A stretch of DNA of 64,000 nt, taken from assembly GCA_030549335.1 (NCBI GenBank), contig CM060193.1, forward strand, positions 46,485,391 through 46,549,390. The letters run 5' to 3'. Source of the DNA: Pontederia crassipes (taxonomy: Eukaryota > Streptophyta > Magnoliopsida > Commelinales > Pontederiaceae). The notes under the pieces are model-generated. The model was not told the DNA's origin, ran no database searches, and saw only the letters and a program-made list of their open reading frames with translations. Positions 49,509 through 61,437 of this stretch are shown in pieces (within the stretch, counting starts at the first letter, position 1; every line of letters starts with the position of its first letter). A program made the translations under genes and the position numbers.

Positions 49509-52282
49509 ATGGCATCTCAGCTGACGCGTGGGATCTCGAGGCAGCTCTCGACGGGCTCGCTAAGAAAAAGCGGCAGGTTTAGCTTTCGTCGGAATCTATC
49601 TTTTGATCCGAAGGTTAACAATGCCGTCAGGTTCAGCTTTGGGCGACAATCATCTCTGGATCCACATCGTCGCAGGAGGAGAAACCTCTCAAAGGAGGAG
49701 CTCGGCGTGCCGGAGGCTCTGGATGCCACAATGCAGCTCCTATTTTTGGCATGCCAAGGGGACACCAAGGGGGTAGAGGATCTCCTGAAGGGAGGGGTTG
49801 ACGTGAATAGCATTGATTTGGATGGCAGGACAGCACTCCACATAGCGGCATGCGAGGGTCATTCAGATGTTGTCAAATTGCTACTGTGTTGGAAGGCTAA
49901 CATAGATTCAAGAGATCGGTGGGGGAGCACGGTAAAATGCACTTATTTTATGGTTTAATTTGGCTTTGTCGTGAGACAAAAAAATTCAATGGTCTTATTA
50001 GTCGTTGGTCACCTTTTTAGCTCATCAACATTAGAGTTATGTCTAATCAGCTCTAGAATCATATTCTTTGTTCTCATTAGGCCACAGCTGATGCCATATA
50101 CTATGGCAATGTTGAAATCTACGACATATTAAAAGCTCGAGGAGCAAAAGTCCCGGTATTTTTTTTTTGCTCATTGGACTTGTATTATATTTCAAACAAC
50201 AAAGTATCTTATATCTTGTTCCTCTTGATATTTTGTCCATGATATTTTAGAAAATCAAACCATCTCCAATGACAGTTTCAAATCCACAAGAGATCCCAGA
50301 ATATGAGTTGAACCCATGGGAACTTCAATTTCGGCGAGGCCAGGAAGTCTTAAAGGTATTTTTTTTCATTGGTTAACTTTGGAATTAAGAAATAAATTGT
50401 CATTTATTCGTATCATCTTCTATTATTTGTCGTGTGAATTACTAACGTCTGGATGTGTATAAAACAAGTATATGTTTTCTTTTTCTCTTTCAGAAAAAGA
50501 ACTACCTAGCCATGTATAAGATTAGTAACTGGTAGTTCGATTCATATACAACTACAACAACAACAACAACAAAGCCTTATCCCACTAGGTGGGGTCGGCT
50601 ACATGGATCATACGACGCCATTCCGCTCTATTAGTAATCAAACCTTTCGATATATTATTCACCAATAGATCTTGCTCTTTTAGTTCGCCAAGTGTCCGCC
50701 TTGGCCTCCCTCTCCCTCTTTTAATCGGACTCCAGATTATTTGATCTACTCTTCTTACTGACGCATCTAATGGTCTTCTCTGAACATGACCAAACCATCT
50801 CAAACGATTCTCTATCATTTTCTCACTAATAGGAGCCACTCCGACTCGTTCACGTATATGGTCATTCCTAATCTTATCTAATCTTGTATGACCACACATC
50901 CATCTCAACATCCTCATTTCGTCTACTCCCACTTTACGTTCATGTTGTTCCTTCATAGCCCAACATTCACTACCATATAATACTGCCGGTCTTATAGCAG
51001 TACGATAGAATTTTCCTTTAACTTTATTGGGTACTTTTCTATCACAAAGAACTCCAGTGGCTTTCCTCCACTTACACCAACCAGCTTGAATTCTATGATT
51101 AACATCGTCATCAATCTCCCCATCTTGTTTTACAATTGATTCTAAATATTTAAACTTTGTCACTTGAGGAATTATATCCTCCCCTAGTCTAACTTCCAAA
51201 TCGTCTCTAAGTTGTTTATTTGTGAAATTGCAATGCATATATTCTGTTTTATTCCTACTTAAACGAAAACCCTTTGACTCCAATGTATTTCTCGATTCAT
51301 ATACAACTAACAAAAAAATTTTCAAGACTAGGAGGAGTGCGATAATTGCTCATAAACCAATTATATGGAAAATTTGAAAGAATAGTAAGTTTTGTTTAAG
51401 GACAAGTGGAAAGCATGCAACTTTGTTCACAGCAAGGCCCATCTTAAATATCATGTTGGACCTTACCTTGCAAAGTTTTTTTAACGACAGCAGGAAAGCA
51501 CACAACTTTGTTGACAGTAACTTCCATCTTATTAAGTATGGCATGACCTCTCCAAATAGCTTTTGACATTTATCGAACAAAATTAAGTTGTCTATTGGAA
51601 ATATAGCACTAAAGCAACATCATGTCTTCAAATTCTTTGAGTTATCATTTCGACTTCTCATTTCAATTACATTCTCCAGTTTCTTGACTCTTCTTTGTGT
51701 ACCCATGTTTTTATATTTAAGCCTTGCAAACAAAGAAGGGTCATACAACAACACTATAAGTAACAACAAAGATGCATATATTTTCTTTTTATTAAGGAAA
51801 TAAAAATAGTCAAAGGGTTGTCTTTGAATGAAACCAAAATAGTCAGAGTTTTATCATGCTTTTTCTTTGAAGGTCAAAGTTTCTAGCATGCTATAAATTC
51901 CTACAACAATATGATCTTTTCTTGCAATAAAGGTTGCATCATCCTTGACTTGCTGAAAACTAGATGATGGAGATCATTGAGCATCCCCTATGAACTTATT
52001 TCTATTAATTTTTTCTGAAATAGATGAGGTTTATCTGTGTGTTTCTCTACAATCATATTACATTGATGGACTATCAGTAACATTCAACTTGAAGTTTATC
52101 AACTTGCCATGTGAAAATCTAATTCTGAATAATGTTCGTCAGTGGTTACTGTTTTAATATTTTTATTTCATACTCCTTTTCTTAATACTTTCACAGGGTG
52201 GATATCAGGTTGCCAAGTGGAATGGGATAAAGGTCTCTGTCAAAGTACTTGAAAAAGAATGCTATTCGGATCCAGATAGCAT
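49509..52282 (+). CDS. Integrin-linked-kinase-like ankyrin protein kinase, exons 1-4 only
   Basis: Plant ILK proteins are cytoplasmic Raf-like kinases with N-terminal ankyrin repeats, linked to stress and ion signalling. Exons 49509-49931, 50081-50155, 50251-50355 and 52197-52282 join in frame across GT..AG introns, giving 229 residues plus two bases. The start follows in MASQLTRGISRQLSTGSLRK, the basic Ser/Arg-rich N-terminus typical of the family. Ankyrin repeats run from about residue 75 (MQLLFLACQGD, DLDGRTALHIAACEGH, DRWGST) to 165 (YYGNVEIYDILKARGAKVP). The linker ends ELNPWELQFRRGQEVLK, then the kinase begins with GGYQVAKWNGIKVSVKVL, whose VSVK lysine is the ATP-site residue and whose glycine loop is atypical, as in plant ILKs. 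Exon 4 ends in phase 2 on GTAAGT. No later exon (catalytic loop, activation segment) is seen in the remaining 11.7 kb. Confidence 0.88.
50555..51291 (-). mobile_element. 5'-truncated RTE-clade LINE in ILK intron 3
   Basis: A 246-codon open frame on the minus strand (50585-51325, running slightly into the flank) encodes the end of an RTE reverse transcriptase, with YGSECWAMKEQHERKV and RLRWFGHVQRRP as hallmarks. The frame ends near a (TTG)n-type 3' tail at 50555-50575. TCGATTCATATACAACTA flanks it exactly on both sides (50537-50554 and 51292-51309), an 18-bp target duplication. The open frame and perfect duplication point to recent insertion. The 5' two-thirds of the element is absent, so it cannot move by itself. 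Confidence 0.93.
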
Positions 52283-53664
52283 GTAAGTTTGCTTCCCCCT
52301 ATTATTTGTTATGTAAATCCTCGTCATAGTCGAACCTTTGTGCCTCCATTCATGGGGAAGCATGTCGAGGTTCTTGCCCCATGGGGATACGATGCTGGAT
52401 CCATTAAAAGAATTATCTCTCAATGCTTGATCGGGAGCTCCATGGCATCACATCTTTCGGTTGACTGTTTACAAAGATCCTTGGAAAGACAACTTGTGTC
52501 CTCTTTAACACTCTCTCCATCTAGGCTATCTTCTGGCAGGGTGCTCCTCTGGCTTGACAGTGAGGAATGGCGTGTCTGCTACTCAGTGAGACGACTATCA
52601 TGGAGGATGGCTCCTCTATTCTCTTGAATCCCTGGATGCTTGCCAGTGAGGGCACGAAGGGGCTAGTGCCAAAACTGCTACGATCATCCTCTCAGGCATT
52701 CCTATACATTCTGATATGCTGAGGCTCTGGCGACCATTGTCCAATATTTTGGTCATCTCATGGATGCAGATGTCCTGCCGTTTGGCTCAGCTGACATCTC
52801 TGATATTCTTGTGATGGTAGACATCTTCCCACAACGCTCCATCCCTGCACTGATCCACCTCATCTCCTCCGGCTTTGTCTACCAAATCCGGCTTGCCCAT
52901 ATCGTTGATCAGGTCAGTCTCTCACCTGGGCAAACATAGTCGCCGGGCATGCACCTCAACCGCCGACGGGGAGCCAACTTGATTGGCGACAGCGACCTGC
53001 CACGCCACAATCATTGAGACCTGCGACAGCAGTTGAGGTCCTCAGACAGTCCTTCTGCAGTCATTATCTATTGGGATGTGGCGTGACGGTTAAGCCTCCC
53101 ATACAGATATTTGAAATCACAGAGCCCAAAGATTTGATGACCTCAGCCTGCAAACTCAATAAAGACAAACAGAAAATCGGCACGACCTCTCCCAATGTGC
53201 CTCCTGCTGATGTAGGGGGATGCGGCTCACGGAAACGCAAATCCTGCAGGTCGAATTCACGCATCCTGCAGGTCGAATTCACGTGGGCATGTCGCACTTT
53301 CAGCAGTCTCACCTGATGACTCTCAGGATTGTGGCTCTCGTGAGCCATCACATAATGGTGGTTCATGTGAGTCTGCTTTATGTGTTCATAACCATCTTGC
53401 CTAGCGACCTCGCCAGGCACCCTGACGACCCTTTCATCGTGCACTGTTGCAGGGGATCCTTCAGGCACAGTAGTTGGGGAATCTCAGTCTTTCTCGCCAA
53501 CGCTCGTGGGGAAGCTTCGGCTGGTGGAACTCCCTCACAAGAACTCTCTCGTGCTGACCCATGTGAGACTACCTCCCCTGGTGGCTACCACAATTCGCAG
53601 CACTCTGCCCACACTTCTATTTTGCAGCAGCCACCTGAAACGGCCTCGAAAATACAACTACACA

Positions 53665-53990
53665 CATGACTAAAACTAAAAATAGGATATCTATTATTAG
53701 TAGTAAAAGTGCAAGAATCTTAAACACAATCACTACTAATAATTTTGTCTATTCGAGATGACAAATCTCCATAATAAATAGTCCGTATCGAGTGGACCAA
53801 ATTTCAAGTACATAATTGATCAACACATTTCCAAAAGGCTGTCCTAGATGTAAAACCCAACCCATGCATGTATTTATAACATGCGAAAGTAGATACAATA
53901 ACTGTAACTAAACTACAAATAAAATTACCCACTACTTTTTTTTACTGACCCACTAACTAATACAAAGTGGTGGTATCTTATCACCACACT
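53665..53990. other. Unidentified AT-rich insert in the L1
   Basis: AT-rich text with no match to the L1 on either side separates ORF1-like from endonuclease-linked sequence. No terminal repeats were recognised, so it may be an unclassified insertion or diverged L1 spacer. Confidence 0.35.
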
Positions 53991-55064
53991 TCTCCTCTGT
54001 CGCAGGAGCCACCTGGAATTGTTCAGACTGTCGGTTCATCCATCACAGACGGACAGGATGGGTCACGAGAACTTCGACTCTTCTAAACCATGGATCTCAA
54101 AGGATTACTAGATCCAGAAGTTGCGGTGAATCATCATCTTCTAAATGAAGGTTCTCTCTCGTGGTCTCGGGGACACATAATGCCGATACACCTTGGGTTC
54201 TTATATTAGGGATTAGAAGGTTGATATTGCTCTCCTCCAGGAATATGAGGGCATCCCTTGCTTGATTGGCGGTGATTTTAACGTCACTTTAAATCCGGAG
54301 GACCGACCAACTCCCTCTCAACGCAGCAGCAGTACCTCGAGACATTTTCATGATTTCATTAACCAACATGGCTTGATGGATTTTCCAATTAATGGCTGTC
54401 GTTTCACTTGGCGCAGCTCCTCTTCACCTCTGGCAAAATCACGACTTGGCCGTTTCCTCTACTCTTGATCGTCCTTTTTCTAATCACACGCCTATTCTTT
54501 GGAGTTCAAACTCGGAGAATCATAATAGTACATATTTCAAGTTTGAGAGGGCCTGGTTGCTTCATTCTGGTTTCAAGGAGATGGTCATGACTTGCTGGCA
54601 GCACATTCCCTCTACTTTGGCGACACACACTTTTTCTTCTCCTTGAGGCTTTAAAAAAATCGTTTCAGATCCTATCTCCATTCCTTTCAAGAGGAGATCC
54701 TTAAATCCAATCTGATGCTCTCACAACGATTAATGCTTTTGATCAGACTGAAGATAGCTGCGCCCTTAATGATCTGGAATTTGCGGAACATTCCAAGCTC
54801 CATAGAACTGCTCAGGCCGAGGATTGCAAGCTTCAAATCCAATGGAGACAACGTTCCGGGCAATGTTGGCTCAAGGAGGGAGATGCAAATACACAGTTTT
54901 TTTTCATCTTCGCACCAACAATAGCAGAAGAATTAATCATATTGATCGGTTGAAGGTTAACAATGAGGATATATGTGGCTGTGAAGAGATCGGCAGAGCT
55001 GTTGTTGATTACTTTCACGGGGCTACAAGAAGTATACCCCCTAGCCATTGGCATTGGACTGGAC

Positions 55065-56314
55065 TAGGGATGGCAATATTCCCCGCCCCCCGTGGGGCTC
55101 CGCAGGGAATCCCCGATCGGGGCCCCGAATTCAGGGAATTTTTTCCCCGCGGGGGCGGGGATGGGGGGCAAATTTCCCCCGAACCCTCTTTCGGGGATCG
55201 GGGCGGGGGAAGTTCTCTCCGCCCCGCGGGGCCCCGAATCCCCGCCCCCGTACTTATATATATATTTTTTATTATAATTCGTATATCAAATCACAACCAT
55301 CCATCTCCATCCTCATATATATATATAAAAAACCCAAGCCTCCATGTCGGCCGATCGCCCTTCTTCCTCCATTCTCCATGTCGGCCGATCGCCCTTCTTC
55401 CTCCATGTCGGCCGATCGCCCGATCCATTTCCCCTCATGGCGGTCCGGTGATGGCAATGGCGATAGCGGAGGAGCGTGACGGCGACGGTGACAGCAGAGG
55501 AGAGCGGCGACGACGGCAGAGGAGGGCAACGGCGGCGCTTGTTTGAGGAGGGCAGCGCCGGATCTCGCTTGAAGAGAACGACGCTGCCCTCCTCAAATGA
55601 GTCCGCACGGATCCGGCCAGATCCGCACAGATCCGGCCAGATCCGCACGGATCCGGCTCTCTCTCACCCCCTCCTCTCTCTCTCTCTTCCTTTCTTCTTC
55701 GTCTGCGCAGTCGCCCCCTCCTCTCTCTCTCTTCTTCGGATCCGGCCAGATCCGGCTAGATCCGCACGGATCCGGCCAGATCCGCACAGATCCGGCTCTC
55801 TCTCACCCCCCTCCTCTCTCTCTCTCTCTTCCTTTCTTCTTCGTCCGCGCAGTCGCCCCCTCGGCCCCTCCTCTCTCTTTCTTCTTCGGATCCGGCCAGA
55901 TCCGGCCAGATCCGCACGGATCCGGCTCTCTCTCAACCCCCTCCGCCGGTCTCTCGACCCGCCGCCGCTCTCGACCGCCGCCGCTCTCGCCCCCACCGCC
56001 GTGCTCTCGCCCGCCGCCGTCGTGCCCTCGCCCGCCGCGGCCGTGCTCTCGCCCCGCCTCCACCGCGCTCTTGCCCGCCGCCGTGCTCTCTCGCCCCTTT
56101 TCGCCGCCGTTCTCTCGCCCCCGCCGCCGCTCTCGCCCCCCTCCGCGGGGATTCGGATTCCCCGCGGGGATTCGGGGCCCCGCGGGGATCGGGGCGGAGG
56201 TTAAAATTTCCCCCGAACCGGGGATTCGGGGCGGGGTCGGGGGCGGAGGCGGGTTGTCGGGGTCGGGACGGGGGTGGTGTCCCCCGCCCCGAACAGCGGC
56301 GGTTGCCATCCCTA
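55065..56314. mobile_element. hAT-like non-autonomous DNA element, 1250 bp
   Basis: The ends are perfect 12-bp inverted repeats, TAGGGATGGCAA at 55065 and TTGCCATCCCTA at 56303-56314. The 8-bp flank GACTGGAC is repeated exactly at 55057-55064 and 56315-56322. An 8-bp duplication and a TAGGG-type terminus are marks of the hAT superfamily. Subterminal sequence is packed with CCCCGCGGGG-like motifs. The interior is CT/GC-rich low-complexity DNA; frames of up to 275 codons across it are Arg/Ser/Pro-rich artefacts with no transposase. It interrupts the L1 RT region. Confidence 0.88.
55652..55930. repeat. 130-139 bp tandem repeats inside the hAT-like element
   Basis: The unit TCCGGCTCTCTCTCACCCCC ... 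CGTCTGCGCAGTCGCCCCCT followed by GATCCGGCCAGATCCGCAC sub-repeats starts at 55652, 55791 and 55921 (last partial). Within each, GATCCG(G/C)-type 10-bp motifs are iterated. Confidence 0.85.
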
Positions 56315-56471
56315 GACTGGACGGGGTTCGCTCCCTCAATAACGAACAGGCTGATTTTTATCTGCCCCATTCACTGAGATGGAATCTCTCAATTCTGTTG
56401 TTGCTTTCCTGTCCTCTTCTATAAATAATTCTGGTCTTTGTTCAAGGAAGATATCATCGGTTATAATATTC

Positions 56472-57943
56472 TTTTTTTTTTGAGGGGGGGAAAGGATGAG
56501 CACCAAGTTAGGGTGTCATCCGTATATATATATATATATATCACTGTGGAAGGAAAATGTACAAAATGTAGGCTCCCAAGAAGAGAGCAACAAAAAATGG
56601 AGGAAAAAAGTGTGGTCACTATCCAAAGCCCCACTCCCGGAGAAGAAAAGAGCTATGAAGTACAATACTATCCACCTGAGTCCTGTCCCCACAAAAAATA
56701 ACCCGGTGGCGCTGAAGCCAATTGGCTCAGGCACTGGCTAAAAAGGTCGTCAACAATGTCCTCCAATGATGTCGTCTGCTGCTATGAACTCTAAGTGACT
56801 GCTAAAATGTGTCTGGTGAGAGAAGCATGCCAGCTATCATCCCCAGTCGTACCCAAACCTCCCGGGATACACTGCAGCCAAAAAATAGATGTGCGAGGTC
56901 CTCCTCTGCCTCGCAACATAGGACACAGTATGTGTCAGCAAGAGGTTTCCACCTTGCCCTGTATTGTCGGGTGAGGATCCTATGGTGCCGCATAAGCCAA
57001 GCAAAAATCTTGATGCGCCAAATGAGTCTGAAGTCGGCCTGGAGAGAATCCGAGATCGAAGTGGCCGGGAGGAGACGGAGATACAGGCTGCGAGCAGTAA
57101 AAGTCACAGAAATCCACGACCAGCCATCAGGCCGGGAGGTGTCCGGCTGAAACGGAGCAATCCGCTGATGAAGTGCCAAAAGCTCAGTAATGCGTCCGTC
57201 AAAAAGGGCCGACCTAAAAGTGGGGGTCCTCAACCTAGTGCCCGGACCACCAGGTTCGGACCACGCCTCAGCAACTGTAGACTCGGGATGAGCAGAAAGA
57301 GCCAGTAAGCGCGGGAAAGAGGCTGCCAATGAACCCTTCGGGAGCCAGTCGTGATGCCAAAAAGAGAAACTCTCCCCCCTGCCAAGGGATGGGACCATAA
57401 ATGGCCGAATCAGGGGAAGGAGGGGGGCGACGCCTCGCTAGAACGCGGAGGCCTCACGGGGAAGAATGGCTCTAGAGGCTCAAGATAGGTCCTGTCCATA
57501 GCAAGAGAAGAATACTGACCGCCAGAAGCTATCTTGAGGACCCATAATCCGCCCAACCCAACGAGCCAAGAGGGCCCAGTTGGTGAAACGGAGATCACGA
57601 ACGCCAAGACCGCCCTGAGAGATGGGGCGACAGATGGTCTGCCATGAAACAAGATGAATGGCCCTCTGGGCAGTGGCACTCCCCTGCCAAAAGAATTTGC
57701 TCTGAACTGACTCAAGTCGTCTCCGAACCAGATCTGGCATCCGGAGAACGGACATGAAATAAATCGGCAATGCAGACAAAACAGAGCGGAGCAAAATGAG
57801 TCGGCCACCGCGAGAAAGTAGTCTCGAACTCCACCCCTGCAACCTGTGCTCCATTCTCTCAATAACAGGTGTCCAACCACTAGAACCGATATGACGATCT
57901 GATAAAGGGAGCCCCAGATAAACAATCGGCAATGGCTTCATCA
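56472..57943 (-). mobile_element. 5'-truncated L1 LINE, minus strand
   Basis: Two adjacent minus-strand frames encode the L1 RT end (57480-58025, with PIVYLGLPLSDRH and GGRLILLRSVLSALPIYFMS) and the RT zinc-binding domain (56802-57398, WRIKIFAWLMRHHRILTR and YCVLCCEAEEDLAHLFFGC). A poly(A) tail appears as T's at about 56472-56482, followed by GAGGGGGGGAAAGG. It is inserted in the plus-strand L1, whose text resumes near 57955 as FLIPKNSAPEELSDFWPIAL. Candidate flanks ATAATATTC and ATAAATTTC differ at two positions. The frames are long, so it is younger than its host element. Confidence 0.85.
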
Positions 57944-60294
57944 GGATAAATTTCTTCTTATTCCTTATTCCAAAGAATTCTGCCCCCGAGGAGCTCTCTG
58001 ATTTCTGGCCTATTGCGCTGTCCAATCAATCTACTTGTTGATATCCAAGGTGCTTGCGAACAGGTTGCGACTATTCATCTCGGACCTGGTTTCACCCGTT
58101 CAGTCCGCTTTTATTCAGGACAGTTATGTGATGAGTTCATTTCCTGCTGGAATCACAATAACAAAAATGTTTTCCTTTGGAAAGTGCATTTCTCCAAAGC
58201 TTTTGATTCTATAAGCTGGAAATACATGTGGCTGTCTCTTAGTCGGCGTGGTTTTACTAATCTTTGGATCTCCTGGATGTAGAGGTGCATCACGACCTCC
58301 TCCTTTTCGGTCCTTATTAATGGACAGTCGCATGGCAGCTGGATCCAGCCACAACGCCGGGCGTGTCAGGGCTGTCCTTTGGCTCCGTTTCTCTTTGATC
58401 TAGCTGTTGACTCCCTGTCCGTGGCAGCCTTCTTTCTATGTGAGTCTGGACTGATCTCCGGCTTCTTTGCTCTGGACAAAGGTGGCTTGTTGTCCCCTCT
58501 TCTCCAATATGCGGATGATACCATCTTCTTTATTGAGGGTTCTTATGCAGATGCTCAAAAAACTGTAATAATGGTTGAGTTATTTGGCAATATTTCGGTA
58601 CTCAAAATCAACTATTCCAAATTAACTTTCATACTTTTTGGCATGGAGAACGATGAGATCAATATGTGTGCTGCTGAATTGAGAACGGATGCAAGCAAGT
58701 TACCTATCACCTTCTTGGGACTGCCATTGATTGCCAAGAAGATTCATCCACACCAGTTATTTGCAGACTTCAATGTCGTCTTGATGGTTGGAAAGCTAGA
58801 ACACTCTCTCATGGCAGCAGGCTGATCCTTCTGAACACTGTCCTCACAACACTTCCTGTGTACGTCTGTTCTCCGTCTCCCAAAACAAACCAAATTGCGC
58901 ATGTACAAGATTCACTGCTCCTTTTTTGGCATGGCTCCAAAGCTGGCTGTAGGGGCCTCATTTTGTTGATTGGTCAAACATTTGTAAGCCCAAGTCTGAT
59001 GGTGGACTTGGAGTTTTGGCTCTTCTCGCCTTCAATGGTGCTTTGCTATCCAAATGCTGTCTTCACATTTTTTGTTCTGCTGGTGACCTCTTCTGCCCTG
59101 TTATGGTAACATGTTAACTTGGGATTCCAGAACTAATCATTGCCAAGAAGCTTCCTCCTTTTGGATTAGTATCTCCCAACTATTTCCTATATTGAGACCT
59201 CTCTTTTGTCCTGTTTTTTGGTCTGGGCAATCGTTTCACTTTTTGGCATGACGACTGGCTTTCGCTTGGACCATTGCTGCCAGTTTTGTTCTTGCCCAAA
59301 ATAAAAATGTCACTCTCGCTGAGATATGGTTGGACGCCTCAGGTTCTGGAAATGGATGCTGGTCTCCTACTTTCAACAGCACACTTTCGGATCAGCGTTT
59401 TCTAAGTTTATGGAATTTCTGAACCTTACCTACCCTTACAAACTGAACAACCATGTAAATGATGGTTGGTGCTAGTCTAGAGGCGATTTTTGTGTCAAAT
59501 AGGCTTATGGCATCCTACGTGCTCTGACATGTCTTTCTGAGGAAACTGACATGTTAATTGATTGTCGGCTAATCTGTAAAACCAAGGCCCAACTTAAAGT
59601 TTAAAATTTTCATTTGGCTTCTGCGCAGAAGACGGCTGCCAACAGTTTCCTATTGTGCTCGCTAGCTCATCGGGATGACACCCATCTGTAGGATGTGTAA
59701 CAGCAACTCCTTGGAAGACACAAAAAACCTATTTTTCAGATGTGTTGTTTCAAGAGAGATGTGCCAAAAAGATCCTCATGGTTAAATGGGGATAAAAGAT
59801 GACTTCTCAAGGTTAATGTGTTGTCCATACCTCTACGCCTAGGGGAAATAGGTAACAGCAACTTCCAATAGGGCTGAGCTAGATTTTTGGACTGCTTTCG
59901 GTGTGGTGGTACTTCGGGCTCAACTATTTATTACTTATCGATCTCATAGAAACAGGGCTCTTCTCTTCGCACTACTCTGGGCTCTATGGCTACAACCAAA
60001 TAAACTGACTTTCCAAAATGACAAATGTTATGTTGAAATATTCTTAGTCATGCCTTTTTTCTATACAATGAATGGCGTTCTCTATAAAGTACTTATGATA
60101 CAATTATTGTAATCTTTGAACTGCTATCTGGTAATCAAAGAACGTTTTGGATGTCTAACATTCTGGTTAATCATCCTTTTTCCCCTAAAAAAAGGTTATA
60201 ACTTGTTCTTGCATGACTGAAATTTTGATCAGACCTCATCATGTTTAAGTGGAAATTTCTTGGGAACAAAGTGGTCTTTTTTTTTTGAGAAGGC

Positions 60295-60593
60295 TGTGAA
60301 ATTTGATGTGTTGATCAATTTTCGTAAAAGCTTAAGCTGTTAAGAAGAGCAACATTTATGATTTTATATTCTTAATAGTCCCCCTCATATGTGGGTTGCT
60401 GACAACTTTTGGTCTAGTCCAAGCCCAACACATGGATAATAAGGGAAGAAATTACTTTTTTAATAAGAGCTTAACGAGGTTTGAACTCAGGACCTCTGGC
60501 TCTGATACCATGTTAAATTTGATGTGTTGATCAATTTTCCTAAAAACTTAAGCCGTTAAGAAGAGCAACATCTATGATTTTATATTCTTAACA
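60295..60593 (-). mobile_element. Intact TRIM (miniature LTR retroelement), 299 bp
   Basis: Two 83-bp LTRs (60295-60377 and 60511-60593, consensus TGTTAAATTTG...TTCTTAACA) flank 133 bp of non-coding DNA. On the minus strand TGGTATCAGAGCC adjoins the right LTR (initiator-Met tRNA primer site) and ATGAGGGGGACT adjoins the left LTR (polypurine tract). AAGGC is duplicated exactly on both sides (60290-60294 and 60594-60598). Size and layout are those of the small SMART/TRIM elements of plants, which encode nothing and depend on others for movement. Confidence 0.93.
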
Positions 60594-61083
60594 AAGGCAA
60601 AGGGTGAGAGTCAGGTTCTCTCATCTACTTTATTGTTTATATAAGTTTAAATTACATCAAGTGTTACACAAACTCATCCCTCCGACCATTCTCTCAACAT
60701 AGCTCTAGCTGCAGAAACTATGTTCTCAACATAACAACGTTCCCTTCTAAATATGCATTTATTACGTTGGAGCCAAATAGACCACAAGAAAGCAATAGGA
60801 GTGGCTCGACGACCTCTTGACATATAGGTTTGTATGTTGTGATACAGGCCACCAGATCTGAATGATCTCCAAAACCATGATGCAGATTGTAGATTAAGCC
60901 ATCCACACCCTGACTCATGCCAGTCCCTTTTTGCTATTGGACAATTAAAAAAAAGAGGTGATCAATGTCCTCCACAGGACTGACAAAAAATGCAAGAAGT
61001 ATCAACCTCCATATTCCATCTAAGTCGATATGATTGAGTAGGCAGTCATCTTCTCATGAGCCAAGCAAATAACTTAATCCTTA

Positions 61084-61437
61084 GGGTGTGTTTGGTTGAA
61101 GATATCTAATATTACTTGGAATGTAAAGATGCCAAGGAATGTAATTTAAGGAATCACATTCCAAGCAAACTTGAATTTCCATGTTTGTTTTAGTTTAATA
61201 AAGGAATCACATTCCCCTCCTCTCTCTCTCTTTCTCTCTCTCCCAAGTCATTGGAATGTGAGAAAGACATCATTTATGGTGGTAATGGAATTTCAACATT
61301 TCATAAGAATGTCATTCCAGCTGGAATGTCACATTCCTATTTACATTACTAAATGACATATAACCAAACATTAGAATCCATCATTCCTATCAAAATGCCT
61401 AGGAATGTAAAAAAGATAGAATGAACCAAACACACCC
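61084..61437. mobile_element. MITE of about 354 bp (Tourist-like)
   Basis: GGGTGTGTTTGGTT at the left end pairs exactly with AACCAAACACACCC at the right end, 61424-61437. Flanks are TTA and TAT, sharing TA; the ambiguity between a 2-bp TA and a 3-bp TTA/TAA duplication leaves the superfamily open, with PIF/Harbinger Tourist-like the best guess. The interior repeats GGAATGTAA / ACATTCC in both orientations. It interrupts the minus-strand L1. Confidence 0.85.

Larger units (their letters stand above)
52300..60196 (+). mobile_element. L1-type LINE, plus strand, with nested insertions
   Basis: The segment right after ILK exon 4 reads as a decayed L1. ORF1-like text occupies about 52300-53650 (for example DISDILVMVDI near 52797). 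Endonuclease is at about 54240-54650 (IGGDFNVTLNPEDRPT and SNHTPILW), the linker at 54830-55060, and reverse transcriptase at 56330-56460 and 57955-58830. RT motifs include KAFDSISW near 58197, QGCPLAPFLFDLAVD near 58370 and an intact YADD at 58508-58519. The RT zinc-binding region and 3' end follow to about 60196. Frameshifts and stops are frequent. A hAT-like element (55065-56314) and a minus-strand L1 (56472-57943) sit inside. Boundaries and target duplication were not resolved. Confidence 0.8.

Noticed and set aside
50493-50536. Exon-like piece after TCTCTTTCAG in ILK intron 3
   Set aside because: It leads to an in-frame stop within a few codons and does not match the family, whereas the exon at 52197 continues the kinase domain in phase.
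55597-56424. 275-codon open frame, plus overlapping frames of 110-242 codons on both strands
   Set aside because: The frames run through CT/GC-rich tandem repeats in the hAT-like element and encode Ser/Pro/Arg-rich low complexity; no domain is visible.
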